From assembly GCA_040414495.1 (NCBI GenBank), contig JBEDUI010000170.1, forward strand, positions 1-19,519: 19,519 nucleotides of DNA. Reading direction: 5' to 3'. Made by a program: the position numbers and the translations under genes. The stretch's first letter is position 1. Each line of letters starts with the position of its first letter. Below are positions 1 to 7,388 of this stretch, in pieces. Below the pieces are notes generated by a model, which ran no database searches, was not told the origin of the DNA, and was given only the letters and a program-made list of their open reading frames with translations. The DNA comes from DATAVB01 sp040414495 (lineage in GTDB: Bacteria > Actinomycetota > Actinomycetes > Mycobacteriales > QHCD01).

Positions 1-853
1 CCGGCTGTGCCGCTTCTTTCAGCGCAACCGCCTTGGCTGCGACCGCGTGCATCAGCGGTCCACCCTGGCTGAACGGGAACACGGCCTTGTCGATCGCCCG
101 GGCCATCTCGGCCGTGCACAGGATCGCGCCGCCGCGGGGGCCGCGCAGCACCTTGTGGGTGGTGAACGTCACGACGTCCGCAAACGGCACCGGGCTCGGA
201 ATCGCCTGCCCGGCAACGAGTCCGATGAAATGCGCCGCATCGACCAGCAACCGGGCGCCCACCTCGTCGGCGATCTGCCGGAACGCGGCGAAGTCGATCA
301 GCCGGGGGTACGCGGTCGCGCCGGCGATGATCAGCTTGGGTTGGTGGGTGCGGGCCAGGCCGCGGACCTCGTCGAAGTCGATCAGCTCGTCGTCGGCCCG
401 GACCGAGTACCCGATCGTGTTGAACCAGCGCCCGGAGAAGTTGACCGGGCTGCCATGGGTCAGGTGGCCGCCGTGTGGCAACGACATCGCCAAGATCGTG
501 TCGCCGGGTTTACAGATCGCGGCGTACGCGGCGAGGTTGGCGCTGGCCCCCGAATGCGGTTGCAGATTGGCGTGCTCAGCACCGAAAAGCGCCTTGGCAC
601 GGGCGATTCCGATCTCCTCAGCCCGGTCGACCTCGGCGCAGCCGCCGTAATAACGACGGCCCGGATAACCCTCGGCGTATTTGTTGGACAGCGTCGAACC
701 GAGCGCGGCCAGAACGGCGGGGCTGGTCAGGTTTTCGCTGGCGATGAGCTGCAGGCCGTGGCGGAGCCGACCCAACTCGCCCAACACCACGTCGGCGATC
801 TCCGGGTCAACCGCCGCGAGCGCTTCGAAGTCAGGACCCCAGAAGGTGGCCAT
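1..853 (-). CDS. glyA: Serine hydroxymethyltransferase, C-terminus cut by window edge
   Basis: PLP enzyme interconverting serine and glycine with tetrahydrofolate, the main cytoplasmic source of one-carbon units. Read on the minus strand from ATG at 853, it gives a protein starting MATFWGPDFEALAAVDPEIA. Family landmarks follow in order: LQLIASEN, the NKYAEGYPGRRYYGG block, LQPHSGASAN, the DAAHFIGL segment (Asp and His contacting PLP) and VVTFTTHKVLRGPRGG with the PLP-binding lysine. About 284 codons are visible of the usual ~420, and the reading frame is still open at base 1. I chose ATG 853 over the in-frame ATG at 871 because GGGAG lies 7 nt before it. It is the last gene of the minus-strand block, 95 bp after sua5, which is consistent with the actinobacterial sua5-glyA order. 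Confidence 0.97.
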   Translation of the reverse strand, partial: MATFWGPDFEALAAVDPEIADVVLGELGRLRHGLQLIASENLTSPAVLAALGSTLSNKYAEGYPGRRYYGGCAEVDRAEEIGIARAKALFGAEHANLQPHSGASANLAAYAAICKPGDTILAMSLPHGGHLTHGSPVNFSGRWFNTIGYSVRADDELIDFDEVRGLARTHQPKLIIAGATAYPRLIDFAAFRQIADEVGARLLVDAAHFIGLVAGQAIPSPVPFADVVTFTTHKVLRGPRGGAILCTAEMARAIDKAVFPFSQGGPLMHAVAAKAVALKEAAQP

Positions 854-948
854 CTGCCTGCTCCCGTTCATGACACAGCTTCATCGCTGAGGGGTACTGG
901 TACGAAGAGTAGCGCTGCAATGTCACCGTGCCGCGCGACCCGCCACGC

Positions 949-1611
949 TCAGCGACCAGCCGACTCCCCGTCGGGTACGACCAGCTCGGGCACGACCTCG
1001 CGCAGCTCCTCGACGCTGATCGCGCCGGCCCGACGCAGTACCGGCGTCTCCCCGGTCAGGTCGACGATGCTGGACGCCCGGCCATCGGCGACCTCGGCCT
1101 CCAGGTAGACCGTGACCAGGTCCCCGAGCTGCTTGCGGGCGTGCGCGGCGGTCGAGGGCGCCGGCTGACCGTGCTTGTTGGCGCTGGATACGGCCAGCGG
1201 ACCGGTCCGGGTCAGCAGGTCGATCGCCACGGGGTGGGCCGGCATCCGTACCGCGACCGTCCCGCGGGAATCGCCCAGGTCCCAGGACAGCGATGGCGCG
1301 TGCTCGACGATGATCGTCAACCCGCCGGGCCAGAACGCCTCGACCAGTTCGCGGGCATCGGTGGATACCGCCAGCACCAGGCCGTCCAACCCGTTCCAGG
1401 AACCGACCAGGACCGGCGAGGGAACGCTTCGGCCGCGGTCCTTGGCCTGCAACAGGGACTGCACCGCATCGGGTGAGAAGGCGTCGGCGGCCACGCCGTA
1501 GACGGTGTCGGTCGGGATGACCACCAGCTCGCCCCGCTCGATCGCGGCGGCGGCGGCGACCAGACCGTCGGCCCGCTCCTCGGCATTGGAGCAGTCGTAC
1601 GACAGGCTCAT
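949..1611 (-). CDS. L-threonylcarbamoyladenylate synthase (Sua5/YrdC/YwlC family)
   Basis: It makes threonylcarbamoyl-AMP from threonine, bicarbonate and ATP, the first step of the universal t6A37 modification of ANN-decoding tRNAs. The 220-residue protein is a single YrdC domain with no extra C-terminal Sua5 domain. Visible motifs are VVIPTDTVYGVAADA near residues 30-44, the basic KDRGRSVPSPVLV segment around residues 57-69, FWPGGLTI, VAVRMPAHP and the SSANKHGQPAPS loop. Start ATG 1611 follows GGAGAGGGCCG, a good ribosome site, 24 bp after prmC. The position directly after prfA-prmC is the conserved actinobacterial arrangement and groups it with translation-quality genes. Whether to name it sua5 or ywlC is a matter of convention. 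Confidence 0.95.
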   Translation of the reverse strand: MSLSYDCSNAEERADGLVAAAAAIERGELVVIPTDTVYGVAADAFSPDAVQSLLQAKDRGRSVPSPVLVGSWNGLDGLVLAVSTDARELVEAFWPGGLTIIVEHAPSLSWDLGDSRGTVAVRMPAHPVAIDLLTRTGPLAVSSANKHGQPAPSTAAHARKQLGDLVTVYLEAEVADGRASSIVDLTGETPVLRRAGAISVEELREVVPELVVPDGESAGR

Positions 1612-1635
1612 CGGCCCTCTCCTTCTTTCCTTGTC

Positions 1636-2469
1636 TCAGGCCCCGTTGTCCCGCAGTGCCGTGGCGAACCGCGGCCGCCCGGCCAGATCGCGGTGGTCGG
1701 CGACCTGCTGCCAGCCTGCCATTCGCCGCAACAGGGCGGGAACCGACTCCCCTTGCAGGTCGGCGTGTTCGATCCCGACCGATCCACCGGGCCGCAGCAG
1801 CCGGCTGGCGGTCGCGATAACGACCCGGACCGTATCCAATCCGTCCGGCCCACCCCACAGCGCGGCGGCCGGATCGTGCTCGGCGACCTCGCGCTCGACG
1901 GTCGCTCCGTCCGGAATGTACGGCGGATTGGCCAGCACGAGGTCGACCCGGCCGTCGAGGTCGGGCAGCGCGCCGGCGATATCGGAACAGACCAACTGCA
2001 CCGTCGTTCCGTTGACATTGCGTTCGGCCCAGGCGCACGCCTCGGGTTCCCGTTCGACGGCGTACACGGTGGCGGCGGGTAACTCATCAGCCACACTCAA
2101 CGCGATCGCGCCGCTGCCAGCGCACAGGTCAACCACGACCGGATCGGGTGCGCCGGTCAGCTGGTCCAGACCCCACTGCACCAGGACCTCGGTCTCCGGC
2201 CGGGGTACGAACACCCCCGGGCCGACCGCCAGATCCAGCCGCCGGAATCCGGCCACCCCGGTCAGGTGCTGCAACGGCACCCGGGCCGCCCGTTCCTCGA
2301 TGAGGTAGTCGTAGCGCTCCGCTTGCTCGGGGGTCAAGGCGTCGGCGGTGACCAGCCGGCTCATGCCGATCCCGAGCACATGCGCCAGAAGGGCCCGCGC
2401 GTCGTGGTCGGGGCTGGCCACGCCGGCCGCGGCCAGCCGTCGCGCGCCCTCGCGCTGGGCCGAGGTCAC
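1636..2469 (-). CDS. prmC: Peptide chain release factor N5-glutamine methyltransferase
   Basis: It methylates the glutamine of the GGQ motif of release factors RF1 and RF2 using SAM, raising termination efficiency. The 277-residue product has an N-terminal helical substrate-recognition part (residues ~1-85, ending in QHLTGVAGFRRLDLAV), then the FVPRPETEVLV segment. After that come SAM motif I VVDLCAGSGAIALSVA and the catalytic NPPY in LVLANPPYIPDGA. The start is GTG 2469, 16 bp after the prfA stop and just after a GGGGA stretch. An in-frame GTG at 2499 would overlap prfA by 14 nt and has no clear ribosome site. No ATG is available, so the N-terminus is uncertain by about ten residues. It lies immediately downstream of its substrate gene prfA, with which it is surely co-transcribed. 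Confidence 0.95.
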   Translation of the reverse strand: MTSAQREGARRLAAAGVASPDHDARALLAHVLGIGMSRLVTADALTPEQAERYDYLIEERAARVPLQHLTGVAGFRRLDLAVGPGVFVPRPETEVLVQWGLDQLTGAPDPVVVDLCAGSGAIALSVADELPAATVYAVEREPEACAWAERNVNGTTVQLVCSDIAGALPDLDGRVDLVLANPPYIPDGATVEREVAEHDPAAALWGGPDGLDTVRVVIATASRLLRPGGSVGIEHADLQGESVPALLRRMAGWQQVADHRDLAGRPRFATALRDNGA

Positions 2470-2485
2470 GGTTCCCCGGCTCGTC

Positions 2486-3550
2486 TCAGTCCTTCTCACC
2501 GGCCAGCGCCGCCTCGGCATCGGCTCGCGCCAACGCGTCGAGTACCGCATCGAGGTCGCCATCGAGCACCTGGTCGAGGTTGTACGCCTTGTATCCGACC
2601 CGGTGGTCGGAAATGCGGTTCTCCGGGAAGTTGTACGTCCGGATCCGTTCGCTGCGGTCGACGGTACGGACCTGGCTGTGTCGGGTGTCAGCCGCTTCCT
2701 GGTCGGCCTGCTCCTGGGCCAGCGCATGCAGCCGGGCCCGCAACACGCGCATGCCGGCCTCCCGGTTCTGCAGCTGGCTTTTCTCGTTCTGCATCGCCAC
2801 CACGGTCCCGGTCGGAATGTGGGTGATCCGCACCGCCGAGTCGGTGGTATTGACGCTCTGCCCACCCGGACCGGATGACCGGTAGACGTCGATGCGCAGG
2901 TCGTTCGGGTCGATCTGGATGTCGACCTCCTCGGCCTCGGGCAGTACGAGTACGCCGGCCGCCGAGGTGTGGATCCGGCCCTGCGACTCGGTCACCGGCA
3001 CGCGTTGCACCCGGTGCACACCGCCCTCGTACTTCAGCCGCCGCCACACGCCACCGCGGGCCTTGATCGCCACGCTGATGTCGCGGTAGCCACCCATCTC
3101 GGTCGGCTCGGCGTCCAGGACCTCGGTCTTCCAGCCCTGCCGCTCGGCGTACCGCAGGTACATCCGCAACAGATCGCCGGCGAACAGGGCCGATTCCTCG
3201 CCACCCTCGCCGGCCTTGATCTCCATGATGATGTCCTTCTCATCATTGGGATCCTTAGGCAGCAGCTGTTCGCGCAACCGCGCCGACAGCTCGTCGATCC
3301 GTACGCCCAATTCCTCCGCCTCGGCGGCGAAAGCCGGGTCCTCGGCGGCGAGTTCCTGGGCCGCGTCGCGGTCGGCCCGGGCTGCCTCGAGGGTACGAAT
3401 GGTTTCGACCACCGGGCCCAGCTCCGCGTACCGCCGGCCCAAGGTACGGGCCCGGTCGGCGTCCGCGTGCACCGTCGGATCGGCGAGCTGCCGCTCGAGG
3501 TCGGCGTACTCGTCGACCAGCGCATCCGCGGTGGTCTTGGTGTCTGACAT
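2486..3550 (-). CDS. prfA: Peptide chain release factor 1
   Basis: RF1 reads UAA and UAG in the ribosomal A site and triggers peptide release. The 354-residue length is normal. The stop-codon recognition tripeptide is PVT (in RVQRVPVTESQGRIHTS), the P-x-T form of RF1 and not the SPF of RF2. The catalytic GGQ is in SSGPGGQSVNTTDSAVRIT. The N-terminal helical domain (residues 1-~100) holds the DLERQLADPTVHAD start typical of the family. Start ATG 3550 has a weak GGACG upstream. It lies between rpmE, separated by a terminator-like hairpin, and its modifying enzyme prmC, so prfA may rely partly on a promoter in the 96-bp gap or on read-through. Confidence 0.98.
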   Translation of the reverse strand: MSDTKTTADALVDEYADLERQLADPTVHADADRARTLGRRYAELGPVVETIRTLEAARADRDAAQELAAEDPAFAAEAEELGVRIDELSARLREQLLPKDPNDEKDIIMEIKAGEGGEESALFAGDLLRMYLRYAERQGWKTEVLDAEPTEMGGYRDISVAIKARGGVWRRLKYEGGVHRVQRVPVTESQGRIHTSAAGVLVLPEAEEVDIQIDPNDLRIDVYRSSGPGGQSVNTTDSAVRITHIPTGTVVAMQNEKSQLQNREAGMRVLRARLHALAQEQADQEAADTRHSQVRTVDRSERIRTYNFPENRISDHRVGYKAYNLDQVLDGDLDAVLDALARADAEAALAGEKD

Positions 3551-3604
3551 CGGTTCGTCCTAGCAGTGAAAGCTGTGCTGTTGGTGAGTTGTGCGGTACG
3601 GCAA

Positions 3605-3637
3605 ACGGCGCCCGACTCCGGTGGAGTCGAGCGCCGT
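3605..3637 (-). terminator. Hairpin terminator between rpmE and prfA
   Basis: On the minus strand a 15-bp stem (ACGGCGCTCGACTCC pairing with its partner, one G-T wobble, 3-nt loop ACC) lies 9 bp past the rpmE stop. It is followed by only a short TTTG rather than a long T run. Stem strength and position fit a transcription terminator or attenuator that lets rpmE, a highly expressed ribosomal gene, be made in excess of prfA. The short T tract makes partial read-through plausible. Confidence 0.75.
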
Positions 3638-3646
3638 CGAAGAGAG

Positions 3647-3871
3647 CTACTTGCCTGCGGCCCGGTCGCGCTTGCCGAAGCGCTTCTCGAACCGGGCGAC
3701 CCGTCCGCCGGTGTCCAGGATCTTCTGCTTGCCGGTGTAGAAGGGGTGGCACTCCGAGCAGACCTCGGCGTGCAGCGATCCCGTGCTCGACGTGCTGCGG
3801 GTGGTGAACGTGTTCCCACACGAGCAGGTCACCTTGGTCGCGACGTACTCGGGGTGGATGTCGGTCTTCAC
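3647..3871 (-). CDS. rpmE: 50S ribosomal protein L31, zinc-binding (C+) type
   Basis: Small protein of the large ribosomal subunit at the inter-subunit bridge. The 74-residue product starts VKTDIHPEYVATKVTCSCG, with GTG at 3871 read as Met. This replaces the longer open frame upstream, because L31 proteins start exactly here and AAAGGG lies 9 nt before the GTG. Four zinc ligand cysteines are visible in a CxC plus CxxC layout (TCSCGN and VCSECHPFYTGKQ), so this is the C+ paralogue rather than the zinc-free, Zur-induced form. The tail KRDRAAGK is basic. It sits between rho and prfA as in other actinobacteria and is followed by a strong hairpin. Confidence 0.97.
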   Translation of the reverse strand: MKTDIHPEYVATKVTCSCGNTFTTRSTSSTGSLHAEVCSECHPFYTGKQKILDTGGRVARFEKRFGKRDRAAGK

Positions 3872-3961
3872 TGGTGGTTGCCCTTTCGTCGTGGTCGCCG
3901 GGTCCCCATCGACACAAGTCGTCTTTGGCGGGGTGAACCGGAACCGAATCTGTGCCGACCC

Positions 3962-3992
3962 AGTGTGCCAGATCGGCGGACACACGTGACAA
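3962..3992 (-). promoter_or_regulatory. Possible rpmE promoter
   Basis: In the 172-bp gap between rho and rpmE the minus strand reads TTGTCA (3992-3987) and, 19 bp later, CACACT (3967-3962). The -35 is good, but the spacer is long and the -10 weak. Start-site mapping would decide between this and pure read-through from rho. Confidence 0.3.
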
Positions 3993-4043
3993 ACGCGGCC
4001 GGCCGGCGGATTAGTCCCGCCCGACCGATCGCGCCTATCACCT

Positions 4044-6122
4044 CTAGTCTTCGGCGCCCGGCGAGGTCTTCTGCACCTGCATAAGGAACTCGACGTTCGT
4101 CTTGGTCTTACGCAACCGGTCCAGGACCAGCTCGACTGCCTGCTGCGGATCCAGGGCCGAGAGCACCCGGCGCAGCTTCATCACGATCGACAGCTCGTCC
4201 GGCGAGAGCAGGATCTCTTCCTTACGGGTACTCGACGCGATGACGTCGACCGCGGGGAAGATCCGCTTGTTGGCCAGCTTGCGGTCCAGGTACAGCTCGG
4301 CGTTGCCGGTGCCCTTGAACTCCTCGTAGATGACCGTGTCACCGGTCGACCCGGTCTCGATCAGCGCGGTGGCGATGATCGTCAGCGAGCCGCCGTTCTC
4401 GATGTTGCGGGCCGCACCCAGGAACCGCTTGGGTGGGTACAGCGCGGTCGAGTCGATACCACCGGAGAGGATGCGACCGCTGGCCGGCGAGGCGTTGTTG
4501 TACGCCCGGCCGAGGCGGGTGATCGAGTCCAGCAGCACGACCACGTCGTGGCCCAGCTCGACCAGGCGCTTGGCCCGGTCGATGGCCAGCTCGGCGACCG
4601 TGGTGTGGTCCGACGGCGGCCGGTCGAAGGTGGAGGCGATGACCTCACCCTTGACCGAGCGCTGCATGTCGGTGACCTCTTCGGGCCGCTCGTCGACGAG
4701 GACGACCATGAGGTGGCACTCGGGGTTGTTCGTGGTGATCGCGTTGGCGATCGACTGCAGCACCATCGTCTTACCGGCCTTGGGCGGGCTGACGATCAGT
4801 GCGCGCTGGCCCTTACCGATCGGCATGACCAGGTCGATGACCCGCGGGGTCAGCAGGTGCGGTTCGGTCTCCAACCGCAACCGCTCCTGCGGGTAGAGCG
4901 GGGTCAACCGGTGGAATTCGGCCCGCTTCTTGGCCTCTTCGGGCTCCACCCCGTTGACGGTGTCGAGCCGGACGAGGGCGTTGTACTTGTCCCGCCGCTC
5001 CCCCTCGCGGGGCTGCCGCACGGCGCCGGTGATGGCGTCACCGCGGCGCAGACCGTTCTTACGGACCTGCGAGAGCGAGACGTAGACGTCGTTCGGGCCG
5101 GTCAGGTAACCGGAGGTCCGCACGAACGCGTAGTTGTCGAGAACGTCGAGGATGCCCGCGACGGGGATCAGCACGTCGTCCTCGGCGATCACCGGCTCAG
5201 CGGCCTCGCCGATACGGTCCCGGCCGCGGCCACGGCGGTCGCGGAACCGGCGGCCCCGGCGGCGTCCGCCGTCGTAGTCGTCGTCGCGCGACCGGTCATC
5301 ACGGCGGTTGTCGTCCCGGCGGTTGTCGTCCCGGTTGTCCCGCGAACGGTTGTCATCGCGACGGTCGTCCCGCGAACGGTTGTCGTCCCGCGACCGGTTG
5401 TCGTCGCGACGGTTGTCATCCCGCCGGTTGTCATCGCGCGAGCGGTTGTCATCGCGACGGTTGTCGTCCCGGCGGTTGTCGCGCTGGCGGTAGTTGTCCC
5501 GACGGCCCTCGGCACGCTCCCCCCGGTCCGAACGGTCCGGGCTCTGCCCGTCGCTCGAACGCGGGCCGTCGGACTCGGCCGACTCGCGCGGCGCGTTGTC
5601 CTGTCGCTGCTCGGAGCCGGACTCGGCCTGCTCAGCCGGCGCCGCGCCACTGGCGACGCTGTCCAACGTCGGGGCGTCATCGGTCGATGAGCGGCGCGGA
5701 CGACCCCGGCGGTTCGGACGTCCATTGACGGCCTCTGCCGTCTCGGTGGCGATGCCGTTGACTGCGGCTGGCGCGTCGTCGATGTCGCTGGCCTCGGCGC
5801 TCGGCGAACCGGCGGGGCGGCGAGCCGAACGGCGACCGCGGGCGGGCGCGGCTTCGGACGAGTCGGCTGTGACCGACGTCTCGGCAGTGCCGGCTCCGCC
5901 GGACTGCTTCTCCTTGATGGCAGCGACAAGGTCGCTCTTGCGCATCCGCGCAGTGCCAGTTACGCCCAAGCTGGCGGCCAACTCTTGAAGCTCGGCGAGC
6001 ACCATGCCCGACAGGCCGGCGGCGCGGCGCCGTGGCCGCGTTGTGGCTGCAGTCGCGGAATCTATGGCGTTCTCACCCGCCGCGGTAGGCGCGTCGGTGC
6101 GAACGTCGGTGCTTTCACTCAA
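4044..6122 (-). CDS. rho: Transcription termination factor Rho with large RDN-repeat insertion
   Basis: Hexameric RNA-dependent ATPase/translocase that ends transcription at unstructured C-rich RNA. The 692 residues divide into: a Rho N-terminal SAP-like domain (~36-75, MVLAELQELAASLGV); a disordered acidic/basic segment (~76-300) containing an Arg-Asp-Asn repeat tract (207-281) and a GRRRGRRFRDRRGRGRDR basic patch; the primary RNA-binding OB fold (~315-390, YAFVRTSGYL); and the ATPase core with Walker A PPKAGKT (446-452), Walker B VVVLLDSITRLGRAY and ELYLDRKLAN. The E. coli protein is ~419 residues, so about 270 are extra, as in other actinobacterial Rho proteins. The start is TTG 6122, preceded by AAGGA at 7 nt. 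Its own promoter and a ~250-nt leader precede it. Confidence 0.97.
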   Translation of the reverse strand: MSESTDVRTDAPTAAGENAIDSATAATTRPRRRAAGLSGMVLAELQELAASLGVTGTARMRKSDLVAAIKEKQSGGAGTAETSVTADSSEAAPARGRRSARRPAGSPSAEASDIDDAPAAVNGIATETAEAVNGRPNRRGRPRRSSTDDAPTLDSVASGAAPAEQAESGSEQRQDNAPRESAESDGPRSSDGQSPDRSDRGERAEGRRDNYRQRDNRRDDNRRDDNRSRDDNRRDDNRRDDNRSRDDNRSRDDRRDDNRSRDNRDDNRRDDNRRDDRSRDDDYDGGRRRGRRFRDRRGRGRDRIGEAAEPVIAEDDVLIPVAGILDVLDNYAFVRTSGYLTGPNDVYVSLSQVRKNGLRRGDAITGAVRQPREGERRDKYNALVRLDTVNGVEPEEAKKRAEFHRLTPLYPQERLRLETEPHLLTPRVIDLVMPIGKGQRALIVSPPKAGKTMVLQSIANAITTNNPECHLMVVLVDERPEEVTDMQRSVKGEVIASTFDRPPSDHTTVAELAIDRAKRLVELGHDVVVLLDSITRLGRAYNNASPASGRILSGGIDSTALYPPKRFLGAARNIENGGSLTIIATALIETGSTGDTVIYEEFKGTGNAELYLDRKLANKRIFPAVDVIASSTRKEEILLSPDELSIVMKLRRVLSALDPQQAVELVLDRLRKTKTNVEFLMQVQKTSPGAED
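5280..5504 (-). repeat. In-frame RDDNR/SRDD repeat tract inside rho
   Basis: Codons 207-281 of rho consist almost only of Arg, Asp, Asn and Ser in short units such as NRRDD and NRSRDD. At DNA level these are imperfect 15-21 bp tandem repeats rich in CGCGACGAC/AACCGC on the minus strand. The opposite strand shows a long valine-rich open frame here, which is only a mirror of the repeat. The tract is expected to be disordered and able to bind RNA. Slippage could change its length between strains. Confidence 0.9.
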
Positions 6123-6444
6123 AGAAGGGTCCTTCCCTTATGACGGCCAAGGTGCTAAGTCACGGCCGGTAACAAACCCAGCCTGAGCCGGGTGCGCCGC
6201 CTCCCCGTGGGGACGAGAGACGAGCGGGACAGCCTGGGCAGGATCCGCCTCGGCCACGACAACGACGCCGAAACCTTTGAACCAGATCCGTTGAGAATGC
6301 GGACGATCGACGTACGTTGCGGAAAACGACCTCGACCAGACCGGTCTCGAGCACGCCCGCTGGCGGCTGATGGGCATCAGACTAGATGCTTCAAACGCTA
6401 CGAGCAACACCGCCGCGCCGATATTGCTTCCCGATCGGGCACGA
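6123..6444 (-). promoter_or_regulatory. rho upstream region: promoter and ~250-nt 5' leader
   Basis: This 322-bp gap between thrB and rho holds no convincing gene on either strand. On the minus strand TTGCTC (6407-6402), a 17-bp spacer and TAGTCT (6384-6379) form a good housekeeping promoter, predicting transcription from about 6371 and a leader near 250 nt. At the end of the leader AAGGG-AAGGA-CCCTT (6139-6125) can fold so that the ribosome site AAGGA sits in a 5-nt loop, 7 nt before the TTG start. A long leader before rho fits the autoregulation known for rho in other bacteria; the mechanism here is inference. Confidence 0.6.
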
Positions 6445-7353
6445 TTACGTCTCGAGCCGGCGACACACCGCGCCACCACGATCCAACGCCAGCGGCATTA
6501 CCGACCAGCCGGCGGGCACGCCGATGACAGCGTTGTCATCCTGCGTACAACCGTCGGTTCCGAAACGGAAGCTGAGCACTGTCGGACCGGCGCCCGACAC
6601 CACGGCGGCTTCGCCATTTTGGCGTAGCCGCGCCATCAACTCCAGCGATTCCGGCATGGCCGACTTGCGATACGGCTGATGCAACCGGTCTTCTGTCGCA
6701 GCAAACAGCAACTGCGGCGCTTCGGTCAATCCCCGTACCAATAATGCGGCGCGGGCAACCGCATGCGCGGCATCGGCGTGGGGCACCGAATCGGGCAGCA
6801 AACGCCGAGTTTGCGCGGTCTCCGAACGGTCCTGGGGAACGAATACGCAGGCACGCAGACCAGGCGCCGGCTCCAACCGAACCGCCTCGAACCCGCTGTC
6901 CGCGCGCCAGGCGATCGTCGCCCCGCCAAGCAGAGCGGCGGCGACATTGTCGGCGTGGCCTTCGAACTGCGCCGCCAACGCCAATACGCCCGCGCTATCC
7001 ATACGTTGCGGGCCATCCGGCGTCAACGCCCTGCCCGCCAGCACACCGGCCACGATCGCGGCCGCGGACGAACCGAGCCCGCGAGCATGCGGAATCCGGT
7101 TGACGCAACGCAGTCGCAGACCCGGCGGGCTTACCCCCAATGCCTCGAACGCGGCGTATGCGGCCCGGACAATAAGGTGCTTTTCATCACCAGGCAGCTC
7201 GCCGGCGCCCTCGCCCTGCACCGATACGCTGACCCCGGAATCGGTGGCAGTTGCCTCTATCTCGTCATAAAGTCCGAGCGCCAGACCCAGCGAATCGAAG
7301 CCGGGCCCCAGGTTCGCGCTGGTCGCCGGAACCCGGATATGAACGCCGGTCAT
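6445..7353 (-). CDS. thrB: Homoserine kinase
   Basis: GHMP-superfamily kinase that phosphorylates homoserine with ATP, the penultimate step of threonine synthesis. The 302-residue protein begins MTGVHIRVPATSANLGPGFD, the classic ThrB N-terminus. It has the glycine/serine-rich ATP loop RIPHARGLGSSAAAIVAG near residues 85-102, FEGHADNVAAALLGG, and the C-terminal VVSGAGPTVLSF motif 3. ATG 7353 is the first usable start: upstream codons in this frame contain no ATG, GTG or TTG close by. A GAG lies 6 nt before it. The gap to the thrC stop is 31 bp and is filled by a repeat-built mini-ORF. It is the last gene of the lys/thr run, followed by the rho promoter. Confidence 0.97.
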   Translation of the reverse strand: MTGVHIRVPATSANLGPGFDSLGLALGLYDEIEATATDSGVSVSVQGEGAGELPGDEKHLIVRAAYAAFEALGVSPPGLRLRCVNRIPHARGLGSSAAAIVAGVLAGRALTPDGPQRMDSAGVLALAAQFEGHADNVAAALLGGATIAWRADSGFEAVRLEPAPGLRACVFVPQDRSETAQTRRLLPDSVPHADAAHAVARAALLVRGLTEAPQLLFAATEDRLHQPYRKSAMPESLELMARLRQNGEAAVVSGAGPTVLSFRFGTDGCTQDDNAVIGVPAGWSVMPLALDRGGAVCRRLET

Positions 7354-7388
7354 GCGCCACTCATGCCCAATCTCATGCCAAAGCTCAT
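7350..7388 (-). other. thrC-thrB junction mini-ORF linked by ATGA overlaps
   Basis: On the minus strand four ATGA tetranucleotides occur with starts at 7388, 7376, 7364 and 7353 (spacings 12, 12, 11), each inside a GGCATGAG-like repeat. The first ATG overlaps the TGA of thrC. The frame then reads MSFGMRLGMSGA and stops at a TGA overlapping the ATG of thrB. This is direct from the sequence. That ribosomes leaving thrC could use it to reach thrB by termination-reinitiation is inference. Confidence 0.6.

Noticed and set aside
854..948. Glycine riboswitch or promoter before glyA
   Set aside because: The gap is 95 bp and lacks tandem aptamer features; candidate -35/-10 pairs have wrong spacing.
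47..1108. 353-codon plus-strand open frame opposite glyA
   Set aside because: Spans the glyA-sua5 gap and reads against two certain genes; no domain.
923..2038. 371-codon minus-strand frame over sua5 and prmC
   Set aside because: Out-of-frame reading of both genes, Arg/Gly-rich composition.
5280..5504. CRISPR-like regular repeats
   Set aside because: Units are adjacent, imperfect and in frame with rho; there are no spacers. No CRISPR array is seen anywhere in the window.
4548..5690. Long plus-strand open frame (380 codons) with Val/Pro-rich repeats
   Set aside because: It is the mirror of the rho Arg/Asp/Asn repeat and ATPase coding sequence; composition is abnormal and no domain is seen.
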